From assembly GCA_964036665.1 (NCBI GenBank), contig OZ038528.1:18959245-19023244 (forward strand): a DNA stretch of 64,000 nt. Reading direction: 5' to 3'. The DNA is from Gordius sp. MW1. Taxonomy: Eukaryota; Nematomorpha; Gordioida; Gordea; Gordiidae. How positions within the stretch are numbered: position 1 is the first letter of the stretch; each line of letters starts with the position of its first letter. Both the position numbers and the translations under genes were made by a program. The notes below the pieces were generated by a model. That model did no database searches. It saw only the letters and a program-made list of their open reading frames with translations, and was not told where the DNA came from. Below, piece by piece: positions 53,418 through 64,000 of this stretch.

Positions 53418-55480
53418 TTAACAACCATAAACATTGTCAATATCACATTCCTTTAAAATAAGATTTGGTTGATGAACATACATGAATTGACTCATGTTAA
53501 ACCCGTTTGTTACAAATATCAAGCGGCTCATGGAATTAATTTCACTAAAACGACTTTGTAACAAAAGATCGTCATACATTTCGTAAATAGTTATTCCATT
53601 ATGTTCTTGCACTATTATAATCTAATATACATTAAATTAATCAAAAAGTTATCATTGCATTATTAATCTCAATTATATTTATTATTAGAGTTGGGTTATT
53701 TCTGACTACAGAGACACATCTTTAAAAACGACTATTTAGTGGAGATGATCTTACAAATGAAACAAAAAAATAAATTATCAAAGGGAAATTAATGGTTATA
53801 TAGTGTTGTATAAACGGCGGGTTTTGCTTGGTCGAGACCTTTGGTCATAGTAGATTAAACATAAACACAGGCCAAAGATTAGACCCAATACCTTTGGTCT
53901 CTTTATGTTTAGTCGACTAAAGCCAAAGGTCGACCAAACAAAACCCAGCCATTTTTACAACATTTGGTTTTATCATACAGCGAGCATGTCTGTTCTTGAA
54001 ATGCTTGAGTTATAGTATCTAGATACGTCAAAACATCTTTCGGCTGTCACATTTATCATTGGACTTCCATACCTAGGCAAATCAGTACTTAAACTACCGC
54101 ATATTAGTTTTAAAGGTGTTAATATTTGCACGGGGGTTTCTAGAGCCCTGCAAAATAAAAAATTTTCTGCCGGAGCCCGGTTCGAGCCCGGCCCGAGCCC
54201 GGCCCGAGCCCGACGTCTCAGTTTTTATTTTGCCCGAGCCCGGCCCGAGCCCGAACGACTTTTTATTTTTGGGCCCGACACGAGCCCGACCCGATTTTTC
54301 AAATAGTAAATTAAAATTTTTTTTTGAAGTTATTTCACCATATAAATACATAAAGCATTAAATTGTTATTACTCGTAATTTACAACTAGGATAAGTTTAA
54401 AATAAAATTTTCATTTTCACTCGCTACAATTTATTCAACTAAATGGATATCTAACTATTTAAATTATATTTACCTAACAGTTCCAGAAAAAACACCTTTT
54501 AAAATATTTCTTTATTTTGATTTTAATGTAACGGCTACTAGGAATATATTTAAATACCAGAATAAGATTTGCAATTTAGGCCAAAATATTTTAATAGACA
54601 GGAGAAAAAAGCTGACGTAGAAATATTATGTATGGTGTACAAAGATAATTTTTTAATATCTAGTTGAGATTGTTTAGATCATATTTTATAAAAGATTAGT
54701 TTGCCTTAGTCGATTCGGGCCGGGCTCGGGCGTCAGGTCGGGCCGCCTCATCAGGCCCGACCCGAGCCCGAGGCCCGATTGTTTTATTAAATTTAAGCCC
54801 GACCCGAAGCCCGATCGGGTTAAGTCGGGCTCGGGCCGGGTCGGGCCGGTTCTGGCTTCGGGCGGTCCGTGCAGGGCTCTAGGTGTATCAACGTATATCT
54901 ATTATTGTCAATTGAGTGTTTGTTATATAAAATTTAAAAATAAACCTCGTTTTGAAATATTTTGTTAAAAGTAACGAAATCCTTCCAAGAGAGATTAAAT
55001 TTATAGGTGTAAAGGTTACTAATGTGGTCAGCTACTTGAAGTGGTCGAAATATGGCAATCGCATTTATACCTTTTCCCCAACAATTATTTGACTAAGTTT
55101 GAAACGGATATATTAAATATAATATTACTTTGTTGTGATGTTAATATATCGTTCAACCTCAAAGTTGCCATCGTTCAATTCACATAAAGCCAAACTTTAT
55201 ATTAATGTTGTAAAAATGGCTGGGTTTTGTTGGGTCGACCTTTGGTTTAAGTCGACTAAACATAAGCAAACCAAAGGATTGGTCTGTTTTTATCAATCGA
55301 CCCCTAGACTTAGTCGAAATTCCAAAACAGACCAGTGTCGACTGTTAGTCTCAGTTGAACTAAAGGTCGACCAAACAAAACCCAGCCGTTTTCGCAACAC
55401 TATTAATTCAATACCTTCTTCGTTATAGTAATAAGTCACAAACTGTCCATCTTCTTCGATTTCGACTAATTTGAATTTTC
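53418..55480 (-). CDS. Unidentified multi-exon gene, interrupted by transposons
   Basis: I do not recognise the product. Exon-like segments on the minus strand are 55480-55415 (KFKLVEIEEDGQFVTYYYNE), about 55195-55158 (LCELNDGNFE), 55092-54946 (CWGKGINAIAIFRPL to NKIFQNE), 54898-53979 interrupted by a hAT (YVDTPVQILTPLKLICG to SRTDMLAV), and 53621-53418 (QEHNGITIYEMYDDLLL to a stop). The last three junctions are all phase 0 with canonical sites (FE/SNN, NE/IYV, AV/III), and an AATAAA lies about 20 bases past the stop, so coding origin is likely. The junction between the first two segments does not fit in phase. Further exons may lie above 55500. No signal peptide or known motif is seen. Because a hAT splits one exon, this allele may be a pseudogene. 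Confidence 0.5.
53803..53961. mobile_element. MITE, GTGTTG/GGTCGACC family, copy 2
   Basis: Ends GTGTTGTATAAACGGCGGG and CCCAGCCATTTTTACAAC with inner GGTCGACCAAAC. Lies in the last intron of the unidentified minus-strand gene. Confidence 0.8.
54141..54881. mobile_element. Non-autonomous hAT with GCCCGA repeats, inserted in a coding exon
   Basis: Perfect 12-bp terminal repeats TAGAGCCCTGCA and TGCAGGGCTCTA. Flanking 8-bp words are GGGGTTTC (54133-54140) and GGTGTATC (54882-54889), 6 of 8 identical, so it is not brand new. GAGCCCGGCCCGAGCCC-like motifs lie near both ends. Removing it restores a 57-codon open exon in the minus-strand gene. Confidence 0.88.
55207..55400. mobile_element. MITE, GTGTTG/GGTCGACC family, copy 3
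   Basis: Ends GTTGTAAAAATGGCTGGG and CCCAGCCGTTTTCGCAACAC. Exact 7-bp duplication TATTAAT (55200-55206 and 55401-55407). It separates two exon-like segments of the minus-strand gene. Confidence 0.85.
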
Positions 55481-55829
55481 CTAAAAAATGTAAAATTTAA
55501 ATATTTTTAACGTAATCAATGCCCATATATGTTAAAAGAGGCACCAAAATATGTTGCCCTAATTTAACTATTATTAATTTCCATATATACGTTTTTTAAT
55601 ATATCATCTGGTGGCGTCACTAGAAGGGGGGGGGCAAGAGGAGCAGGTGCCTCCAACATTAAAATTCTAAGCCACTGGCACATCTTAAGCAAAATTTGTC
55701 CATAAATTTATTATTAAAAAAATCACAAATATTATTTTTAGATTTCATGCTATAGATTAAATATTTGATTTTTTAACATTTTTAGGTATGCCATCATATA
55801 TAGGCCCTTAAAAGCTGTAAATAGTTGGT

Positions 55830-58800
55830 TAGTTGTGAGCATTGAGACATTGCGGCAAGAGATCAGTCAAAAAATTGTTTTCAGTCAAGAAGTAGGTGTA
55901 CATCAGGGAGATTTTGATTTCCTTTTCAATCCCGCGCAGACGTTCCCCAAGATCGGTGTTGGTATCACGAAAGATATAAGGAAAAGGCCACTAAATGCCA
56001 TCATCCTTGCAATTATACCTCGCCTTCCTCGTCAAACCCATAGGCCTGTCAGAATCCGCGACACTTGGTTCAGGCCATAATATCAGTCCCATATTTTTTA
56101 TTTACGATAAATCAACCAAATTTCGTTTTTTAATAGATACCGGTGCGGAACTGAGTGCCATACCACCCCCGCGTAACCACCGTCTCATCCCCTCACACAT
56201 CCTCCTCTAAGCTGCAAACAACAGTTCCATACTGACCTATGGCCAGAAATCAATGGAACTGGACCTTATCTTGCGGAGAAGTTTTCAATGGGTTTTTACA
56301 ATCGCAGACGTTAAGACACCTATCATTGGAGCTGATTTTTTAAATCATTATAACCTTCTCGTTGATATACGTAACGAATGTTTGTTAGACCCTAAGACTA
56401 CTTTAAAGTCTTATGGGCGATATATTGACTCGAACTTGTATAATTTACAACTCGCAATAAAGATCAATTCACCACATTTTAAAAATGTGTTAATAGAGTT
56501 ACCCAATATTTATGCCCCTCCAAATTACAGGTCACGCGTAAGCCACCAAGTAGTCCACCACCGTACACAAGGACCACTCGTTTATGCCAGATCTAGACGC
56601 TTAGACCCTGTCAAGCTAAAAATTGCCAAACAAGAGTTTGCTCGCATGCTCGAACTCGGCATAATTCAACCCTCAGAAAGCTCCTGGAGTTCTCCATTGC
56701 ACATGGTTACGAAAAAAACTCCAGGAGATTGGCGACCGTGTGGAGTTACCGAGCCCTTAATATTCTAACGATACCGGATCGATATCCCTTACCACACCTG
56801 CACGATTTCTAACTCAACCTAGCCGGCACAACAATCTATACCAAAATAGATCTGGTCAGAGCTTACCATCAAATACCCGTAGCCTTGGAAGACATCGCAA
56901 TGACCGCAATAACTCCACCTTTCGGTCTTTATGAATTTTCGAATGCCTTCTGGTTTACGAAATGCTGCTCAAACATTCACGCTTCATTGACCAAGCTCTC
57001 CGTGGTCTCAAATTCACCTTCGCATATTTGGATGATATTTTAATCGCAAGTACATCTACTAGTGAAATCAAGACCACTTAGGTCAGGTTACACGATTAAG
57101 AGAATTTCATATAAAAACTAATCTAACAAGTGCCAATGGGGATGTTCTCTCTGGATTTCCTAGGACATCAAGTTTCCCCACAAGGTTTAACGCCAATACC
57201 GGAGAAGATCTCGGCCATCAAAAATTTTGCCACCCCGACCACTATGGCACAACTACGTCGTTTCGTGGGAATTGTAAATTTTTACAGGCATTTTATACCC
57301 AACTGTGCACTCCTTATACAACCACTCACTGATCTCCTCAACGACACAAAAGGACCATTAACATGACGCAGAGCGCACACGGCGCATTCCACAAGATTAA
57401 AATAATGCTCGATGAAATCTTGACCCTTAATCATTTAGTGGATCGTGCAAACATCTCTAAACCGACGCGTCAAAATCTGCCATCGGAGCCGTTCTACATC
57501 AGATCGTAAAAGGAGAAATCAGTCCTTTATCCTTTTCTCTCTGAAATTGAGCAAAACACAAACTCGAGAAGTACATTCGGGAGAGAACTGCGAGCAATTT
57601 ATCTTTCAATTAAACATTACCGACACATTTTAGAAGGTCGCGACTTTACAATTTTTACTGATCACAAACCGTTAACTTACGCTCTCACTTCTAAATCTGA
57701 TAAATACTCGCCGCGCGAAATACGACATTTAGACTATATCTCCCAATTTACTTCAGATATACAGTTTATTAAAGGTAAGGCGAATATAGTAGCAAACACT
57801 TTGTCCCGAATCGATATCGATTCCATACAACAACCAAACACATCACTCACAGAAAGAATTGCTATGACACAAAAACATGAGCAATATCAACTAGAAGAGC
57901 TCGAAAGCCCTAAACTGGAACAACGCTTAATTCCAGGTACAAACTTAATTATTACGTGCGATACATCTACATCGACCTCGAGTCCTTTAGTACCTAGGAC
58001 GCTCCGACGCATAGTTTTTAATCAACTACATGGTCTTTCTCACCCAGGCTTACGCCCAACACTTAAACTAATCGCCCAACGTTTCGTCTGGCCGTGAATG
58101 AACAAAGATGTACGCGATTGGACAAAGCAATTTGCATGTCAAAAATGCAAGGTAAATAGACACCTAATATCAACCCCAGGCACGTTCGCTGAACGAGACG
58201 CAAAGTTTAGCCACGTATATGTAGATCTTGTCGGACCCTTACCACCTTCTAATGGCCACATTTACATTTTTACTGCCGTTGATCGTTTCAACCGAGGCCG
58301 ATAGCAATTCCCATTAATAACGCAACAGTTAAAACCGTTGCACGCACATTTTTGACACACTGGATAGCTAACTTTGGTGTTCCAGCGACATTAACCACGG
58401 ACCGGGGACGTCAATTCTAATCAATCCTTTTTAAACAATTATCTATTTTAGGTTATCACCATATCACTACGATAGCTTACCATTCACAAGCCAATGGGAT
58501 GGTAGAGCGATTTCACCAACAGCTAAAAGTTCAATCATGACAAAAGGTGAAGTTACTTGTTGGTCCGACCTGATTCCCCTTGTACTCCTAGGGATTCGCA
58601 ACACCGTCAAGGAAGACCTCGCCTGTTCAAGTGCTGATCTGGTATACGGTACTTCTTTACGACTCCCAAGAGATTTAATCGTCGGATTGGACATAAACGC
58701 CGCCGATTACAACCAACGCCTTCGACAGCAGTGCGATGATGTACAATTTACACCTTCCAGACCATCGAACACCAAAAACAAATTTCCGAAAATTTATTTA

Positions 58801-59040
58801 AATCTACCCATGTTTTTATTAGGACTGACCGGCTATGCAAAGCCTTGGTTCCCCCCTATGAAGGACCTTTCAAAGTGATTGAAAAGCATACTAAATTTTT
58901 TATCATAGACCACAATGGGAGGAAAGACACTGTCTCGATTGATCGATTTAAGCCAGCTTTCCTCGGCCTAAGGTTGATAACCCAAATTCATCAGTTGATC
59001 CATATTCACCCAAACCAAACAATCACTCACCGAACCAAAT
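55830..59040 (+). pseudogene. Decayed Gypsy-type retrotransposon pol region
   Basis: In order along the plus strand: protease FLIDTGAELSAIPP (about 56125-56165), reverse transcriptase start LGIIQPSESSWSSPLHMV (from about 56655), a catalytic [10 protein letters not shown] word near 57025-57050, FLGHQVSPQGL, RNase H end FTDHKPLTYAL near 57650, integrase finger GLSHPGLRPTLKL with CQKCK, and a degraded DDE region to about 58520. Every domain is separated by stops or frameshifts, so it is inactive. It belongs to another Gypsy lineage than the element at 32157. No envelope frame is seen. Confidence 0.85.
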
Positions 59041-59480
59041 AAACCAACCTACCATTGTTTCTTTTACAAATCCTAGTGCACCACTTCCCAACCCAACCAT
59101 TCCCAAGTCTGGTCGCCAAGTTCATTGTCCCAAAAAATTTGTTAATTTGTATAAACCATGTTTTTACCCAGCGGAATATTTGTTGCATCTATTTATTTAA
59201 TTGATTGCTCGAGGCATTACTTAAATATACTTCGAAACTTAATTGACTCATTTACATTACCTTACTACTTCGCGACGCTAATTAACCTATCACATATAGG
59301 TCGTGGATTCACCACTAAATGTTAATGGATTTTATGTATTTCAATTAATATGCGACTATATAAAGACGTGTAAAACACTTCTTAACTACTTACTTTTCTC
59401 TCAAACGTTTCACTTTAATTGGATATATAATAAAGTATTTATTACTTTCTGGTATTTACTTCCCGATAAGTATTTCATAT
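59041..59480. other. Possible 3' LTR region of the decayed Gypsy element
   Basis: Follows the integrase remnant. It contains a TATA-like ACTATATAAAGACG near 59354 and AATAAAGTATT near 59428, as expected in an LTR promoter and polyadenylation region. No matching 5' LTR was found. Confidence 0.35.
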
Positions 59481-59849
59481 AAAATGAAAATGCGCACTTT
59501 ATTTAAAATATCAAAACTCTTATATTCCTAGTCCAAAATCAATGCTACTTTTGTTAATGTTTTTATAACGTTGTATAGCTTAATGATTAAAAGTATCGGC
59601 TTGTACATTACCTGTCTCTATAACAATATAATAAACAAGTGATAAATTCTTTAGGGCCATCTGATGACAATTATATCAGAGGGCTACTAAAACTCTTGTC
59701 AAATTATTTATCGCTATATATGTTTTGGCCAATGCTAATTATGGTTTTTAGCTAGTTAAAATATGGATGATTTTTTTAATGTTTTCTTGTATATAATAAT
59801 TTAAATTAAATAAGAGAAAAAAATCAGGTATTTAATTTTTTTTAACGTC

Positions 59850-59965
59850 GAGACATGTCAAGATTTCTCGTTGAGGCGAGACGAGACCGAGATTTTTCTG
59901 GCCGAGACGAGATCAAGATTTACTAATGGAACTTTCGAAACGCGACGAGATCGAAACACCAGCTA
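59850..59965. repeat. Right-end relic of the GAGACGAG hAT-like family
   Basis: Contains GTCGAGACATGTCAAGATTTC, GAGACGAGACCGAG and GCCGAGACGAGATC, matching 42120-42270 and 52690-52825. Confidence 0.6.
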
Positions 59966-60690
59966 TAATATTAAATTCTTTGTTACTTTTTGTAATATTA
60001 ATTGTCAAATAAAAATGAACCCAAATTATTAGATTGCAAATAATAAGCATATAATAAAACTATTATTATCAATTGGTGAGTAAAGAATATTTTTTAAATT
60101 AAGTTTTCTAAAAAACTACTTGGTATAATTAAATATATTCCTTTCGTTGCTGTGTTGTGTTACTTAACACATTAAAAATATTTAATGTGCCATAATTATA
60201 AGGCAATTTGCACATTAAATATTTCCTCCCAAATAACCCTATTGTCAAAATAGCCAATATTAATCGAAAATTTTGTATTGTATTTAAAATTAATAAAGAA
60301 ATCCAAGGTTGAGTAAATATGATTATGAACCTCAGTGTTCTTACAATTTTTTACCACAAACTCATTTTTACTATAAATAAAACCTTAATTTTTCCTGATA
60401 ATATTATTAATAATAATTAGTATATGATCTTTAGAAAATTGTTCTTTATAACTATATTGTTTGGTTTTAATCTATTGTTGAAATAAGGATTTAAATATGA
60501 TTTCAGTTCGGGTTTTGTAAAGAGGGCATGATTTACGAAGGGTGGTAACCATGAATCAAATAAGAAAAACTCTAATTAACATGCCATCTTGGACACAATT
60601 TAAATTAGAGACTAGTTTGACTGATGAGCTTCAATAAGAGCGAAAACGTTATGTCTGTTTTTATTTTCAAGTGACAGTCTAAAAGAGATA
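59966..60690. other. Non-coding AT-rich stretch
   Basis: No supported gene or repeat structure. Confidence 0.5.
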
Positions 60691-62060
60691 GGGAATTCTT
60701 CGCCCCTTCTTCAACACGAAATTAGATAAATCTAAATAGTGGAAAAGGAAAAAATGGCCTAAAGTATTAGGATATAGTCTCAGAGTACCACAATGTCTAA
60801 AGATATTTATAGGCTTTTGGGTAGGTGTCAACCATCAACAAATATAAAACAGTCTTAAATTAGTAGTGTAGTATGGCAGTGGTCTATTTGCACAACTTCG
60901 TCAAAATTTGGTGTAAACTCCACCTACATCAATAAATAGAAAGCTGAATGAAATTGAAAAAAAGCTAACAAGAAGCAGCAGTGGCAAAATCTTAGCTGGT
61001 TGAGAAAAATGATTCGAATAGGCTTAGGACTTTCAATAAATTTTTTCTCGTTTATTTTATTTCTCTTCAAGTTTATAATCATAAATATACGCCTTATTTT
61101 CTTCAAAAAATTAAATTTATTTGACAACAATGTGTGTAGCATAATGTAAAATTAATAAGGAATATCATGAATTTGTTTCAACAATATGCAAGATCTCGTT
61201 GGATGGCAAAATTGTAATTAGGAGGTATGTAGTAGACATCTTGTATGTAGGGTGTAGGAGAATAACAAACTGAGCGTTGCAAAAAATATCGAGTCATAAC
61301 TAACGGGTAATATTCAAAATTAGTGTTTACCACTCTTCCGAAAAATCCCATATTATTCATAGCAAAAGTTATCTTTATAAAATTATTATCATAGTATAAA
61401 TATAAAAGATTTTTTCCTTCGTAAAGAATATTTTAGACAATGATGATTTTCTAATTCATATGTGAACTGAATATCAGGGTGCTTTAATTAAATCATCTTC
61501 TATTGAATTCCGAATTGCAAATATGTCGTCAACACACCAAAATGGTGGAACAAAGATTTTGATGATAATTAGTTTTCTACGTTGGATAAATAAATGTTTG
61601 CCAAAACGGGAGCGACAGGCATGCCCATGGCAGCACAGCCACCGATTTGATCTTAATTTTTGAAATTGAATTGGAAATTATTTTTCTTTGTACAAAATAA
61701 TAATAGATCTTTAAAAATGTCCTCAGAAAATGGTAATGTACCATTTTCTTTCAACTTAGATATACAAATATAGATTGTATTGGATAAGCAATTTGTGTAA
61801 ATAGGTTTTTTTACATCTAAACGAATTATGTATGCATAGGTGGAGATTAAATTGATGTGAGAGGTGATGTAAAATCAGGTAAATTTTAGAATGAGTATTT
61901 ATTTTTAAAGAGAGGTGACAAGAAATTAATTAAATACTTTAAGAGAATATAATTGTAGGCGTTATAAGTTGACATGATAGGGGTATATGTTGTGTATCCG
62001 TATAATTGTGGGGTTTGAGAACATGAGGATCTCACTTAATTCCTCCTTGGTTAATAGATT
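60690..62060 (-). pseudogene. Penelope-like retroelement relic, copy 2
   Basis: Duplicate of 48530-49775. The minus strand gives a degraded motif around 61600-61690 (AMGMPVAPVLANIYLSN preceded by FQFNFKN). Both relics end at a shared CATGAGGATCTCACTTAATT word, after which the sequences differ: here the next retrotransposon starts. Confidence 0.6.
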
Positions 62061-62073
62061 TGAATAATCCTTA

Positions 62074-63907
62074 ATGCCTCACCAGCTAGGCTTCGAGGTC
62101 AAAGGAGGGTGCGAAATAGCAACACATGCCGCAAGATTGACCCTCGAAAATCTATTACCCAATGAGTTTTTTTTTAAATTAGATTTTTTAAACGCTTTTA
62201 ATAACTTAAACAGAGATTCCTTTATTAAAACTTTTATCGAGACTTATCCTAAATATGCTAATTATATCTTTTTAAGCTATGGCACACCCTCTATCCTAAA
62301 ATTCGGGCAATTTTTTATAGATTCAGCTGAGGGGATTCAACAGGGAGAACCCGTTGGCCCCCCCCCCCCCCCCCCCTTATTTTGTATGGCCATCAAACCA
62401 TTAATAGACGAAATTAACGACAAATGCAATTTGAGGTTTTATGTATGGTATCTTTACGATGCCACCTTATCAGGCACCACGGAAGAGCTAATCAAAGCTC
62501 TTAACATCATTAATGAATACTACATAAAACTTAACCTATCATTAAACGCGACAAAATGCGAAATTTATTCTGACAGCACAACTCACATCCACCCATCCTT
62601 TGCATCTTTTCTACGCCTTAAAAAGGACGAGGTTTTTTCACTACTTTTCTCCAATAAGCGGTCCAGAATCTTTAAGAAGATATCTCGACAATTATTTTAA
62701 GAACTTAAAATGTAAAAATGAACTTTTTAAGCTTATGCCCCCCCCCCCCCTATCACGGATTTTATATATTAAAAAACTACTTTAATATTGCCAAAATATT
62801 ATTTTGCTTCCGATCTACAAGCGCATTTTTGCATACACATATCTTACATAATTTAACCCACATAAAATCCGTCATGGAATCCACCCTCAACTTATCATTC
62901 AATACAAACACCTGGCTACAAGCCACATTACCAACAAAATCTGGAGGCCTGGGAATTCGTTCACCAAGCTCCTTATCATTGGCCTCATTCATATCCTCCC
63001 ACCTTTCTTCAAAATTCATTGTAGAAAAATTAATCCCATACCCGTCCGATGAAACATTCGTCAAGGCCCTATCCCTCTGGAACCTTAATGTTATTCCAGA
63101 AACCTCCTATCCACAAACATCAATCCAAAAGTATTGGGATGCTTGTTTGGTTTCGCGCTCCGTTGCTCACCTACTTACGAGCAGCGATACCAAACAACAT
63201 TACAACCCTCGGTCATTGGTGTTTGATAAATCAGGCCACGAATGGCTTGAGGCTTACCCCAGTAAGTATTCAAACATGATGTTGGAGGATTCCGAGCTAA
63301 CCTACAGTATAGCTTTCGCCTTGGTATCAAATACACCAAACCATATGTTTGTAAGAATTGCGACCTGCCCGTTGACGAAGAAGCCCGTCATCCATTACAT
63401 TGCAGGTTGAACAAATACAGACACGTGCGACACTCCAAGATCAACTCCATCATCCAGTCGGCCCTTAAAAAGGCTAAAATTCCCTCCATTCTTGAGCCGT
63501 CAGACCCTTCTCTGGAGTGTCGCATGCGCCCTGACGGCTCCTCACTTGTGCCCTGGGAAAACGGTCTGTTCTAAAAATAGGACTTTACATGCATTGATTT
63601 GTTTGCCCTTTCAAATCTCATTTATGCTCCGATGGCTCTCGCCGAGGGGCGCAAATTAGCAAAATACAAAGCCCTTTCAAACTCAAGTATTTTTATCCCA
63701 ATAGTTTCATCCTGTTCCGGCTCTTATGGAAAAATGGCATTGTTTTTTTTTAAAGAATTAGGCAGACGATCTCCTCCTTCAAAATATTCTCCCGCATTTC
63801 TATTAAAACAATCAACTGCGATTTTAATCGCTAAATTCAATTTTAAATCCTTTTTGGATTCTTGTCCTTCTTTAAAAGAGGAAGATGAAGATATATTAGC
63901 TACTTAA
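62074..63907 (+). pseudogene. RLE-type non-LTR retrotransposon, 5'-truncated, with poly-C expansions
   Basis: Same family as 43274-44599 but including the reverse-transcriptase half: HQLGFEVKGGCEIATHAARL, FFKLDFLNAFNNLNR, EGIQQGEPVG, then a run of 19 C (62358-62376) where GPLLF is expected. The catalytic box reads WYLYDATLSG, with Tyr-Leu-Tyr-Asp in place of the usual Tyr-Leu-Asp-Asp, which should kill activity. The second half (from 62718) has GGLGIRSPSSLSLASF and GHEWLEAYPS. The end, from 63599, has SCSGSYGKMALFFFKELG. Frames break near 62640, at a second C run (62738-62750), and near 63350. The element may run to the window end, where an A stretch follows AATAAAC. Confidence 0.82.
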
Positions 63908-64000
63908 CTATCTTATTTTTTTTTAATATACTAAATTTGTATTACATTTTACCGTATTATAATGAGCCATATATTAATAAACTTTCTTATATTAAAAAAA

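Noticed and set aside
55512..55567. Additional upstream exon (KLGQHILVPLLTYMGIDY) of the unidentified gene
   Set aside because: Attractive sequence and splice-like borders, but its phase does not match the next segment, so it is left out of the model.

Overview
The window is AT-rich animal (metazoan) DNA. It contains spliced genes with phase-consistent introns, one of them a metazoan-type core-1 galactosyltransferase, and dense invertebrate-style transposons. I cannot name the species. Host genes take up perhaps a tenth of the sequence. Most of the rest is nested mobile DNA.

Layout. 1-8060: non-coding DNA with three small MITEs and a minus-strand R2-like non-LTR retrotransposon (4411-7196) that has the RT, zinc-knuckle and restriction-like endonuclease parts but is split by a frameshift. 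8061-14457 (+): the last five recognisable exons of a large disordered, Ser/Pro-rich protein of unknown family, with a MITE and a dead hAT transposon in its introns. 15543-18557 (-): a five-exon C1GALT1 gene, convergent with the previous one. 18600-29800: a cluster of MITEs with 8-bp target-site duplications (TSDs), a second R2-like fragment, a Helentron-like (HINE) repeat with GTCC microsatellite and tRNA-like B boxes, a PIF/Harbinger element and a non-autonomous hAT. 29900-42300: two direct paralogous blocks of an older repeat, loaded with later insertions. The youngest is a complete Gypsy LTR retrotransposon (32157-36669) with two 299-bp LTRs that look identical, a 5-bp TSD and an open 1300-codon gag-pol frame. 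42300-52300: pieces of another RLE-type non-LTR family, a fold-back repeat, a hAT element with a perfect TSD, and relics of LINE, Penelope-like and MULE elements plus tandem repeats. 53418-55480 (-): at least five exon-like segments of an unidentified gene, one of them apparently split by a hAT insertion. 55830-59480: a decayed Gypsy-type element. 60690-64000: a Penelope-like relic and a 5'-truncated RLE-type retrotransposon with poly-C expansions.

No operon logic applies here. The two clear host genes look functionally unrelated: one Golgi glycosyltransferase and one probable signalling or cytoskeletal scaffold. The main biology visible is the layered history of transposon insertion, which exact TSDs and paralogous empty sites allow to be ordered. 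I found no convincing new defence or regulatory system. The observations most worth checking are the young compact Gypsy element, the high-copy MITE family, the HINE-like repeats with tRNA-like modules, and the hAT-interrupted exon.
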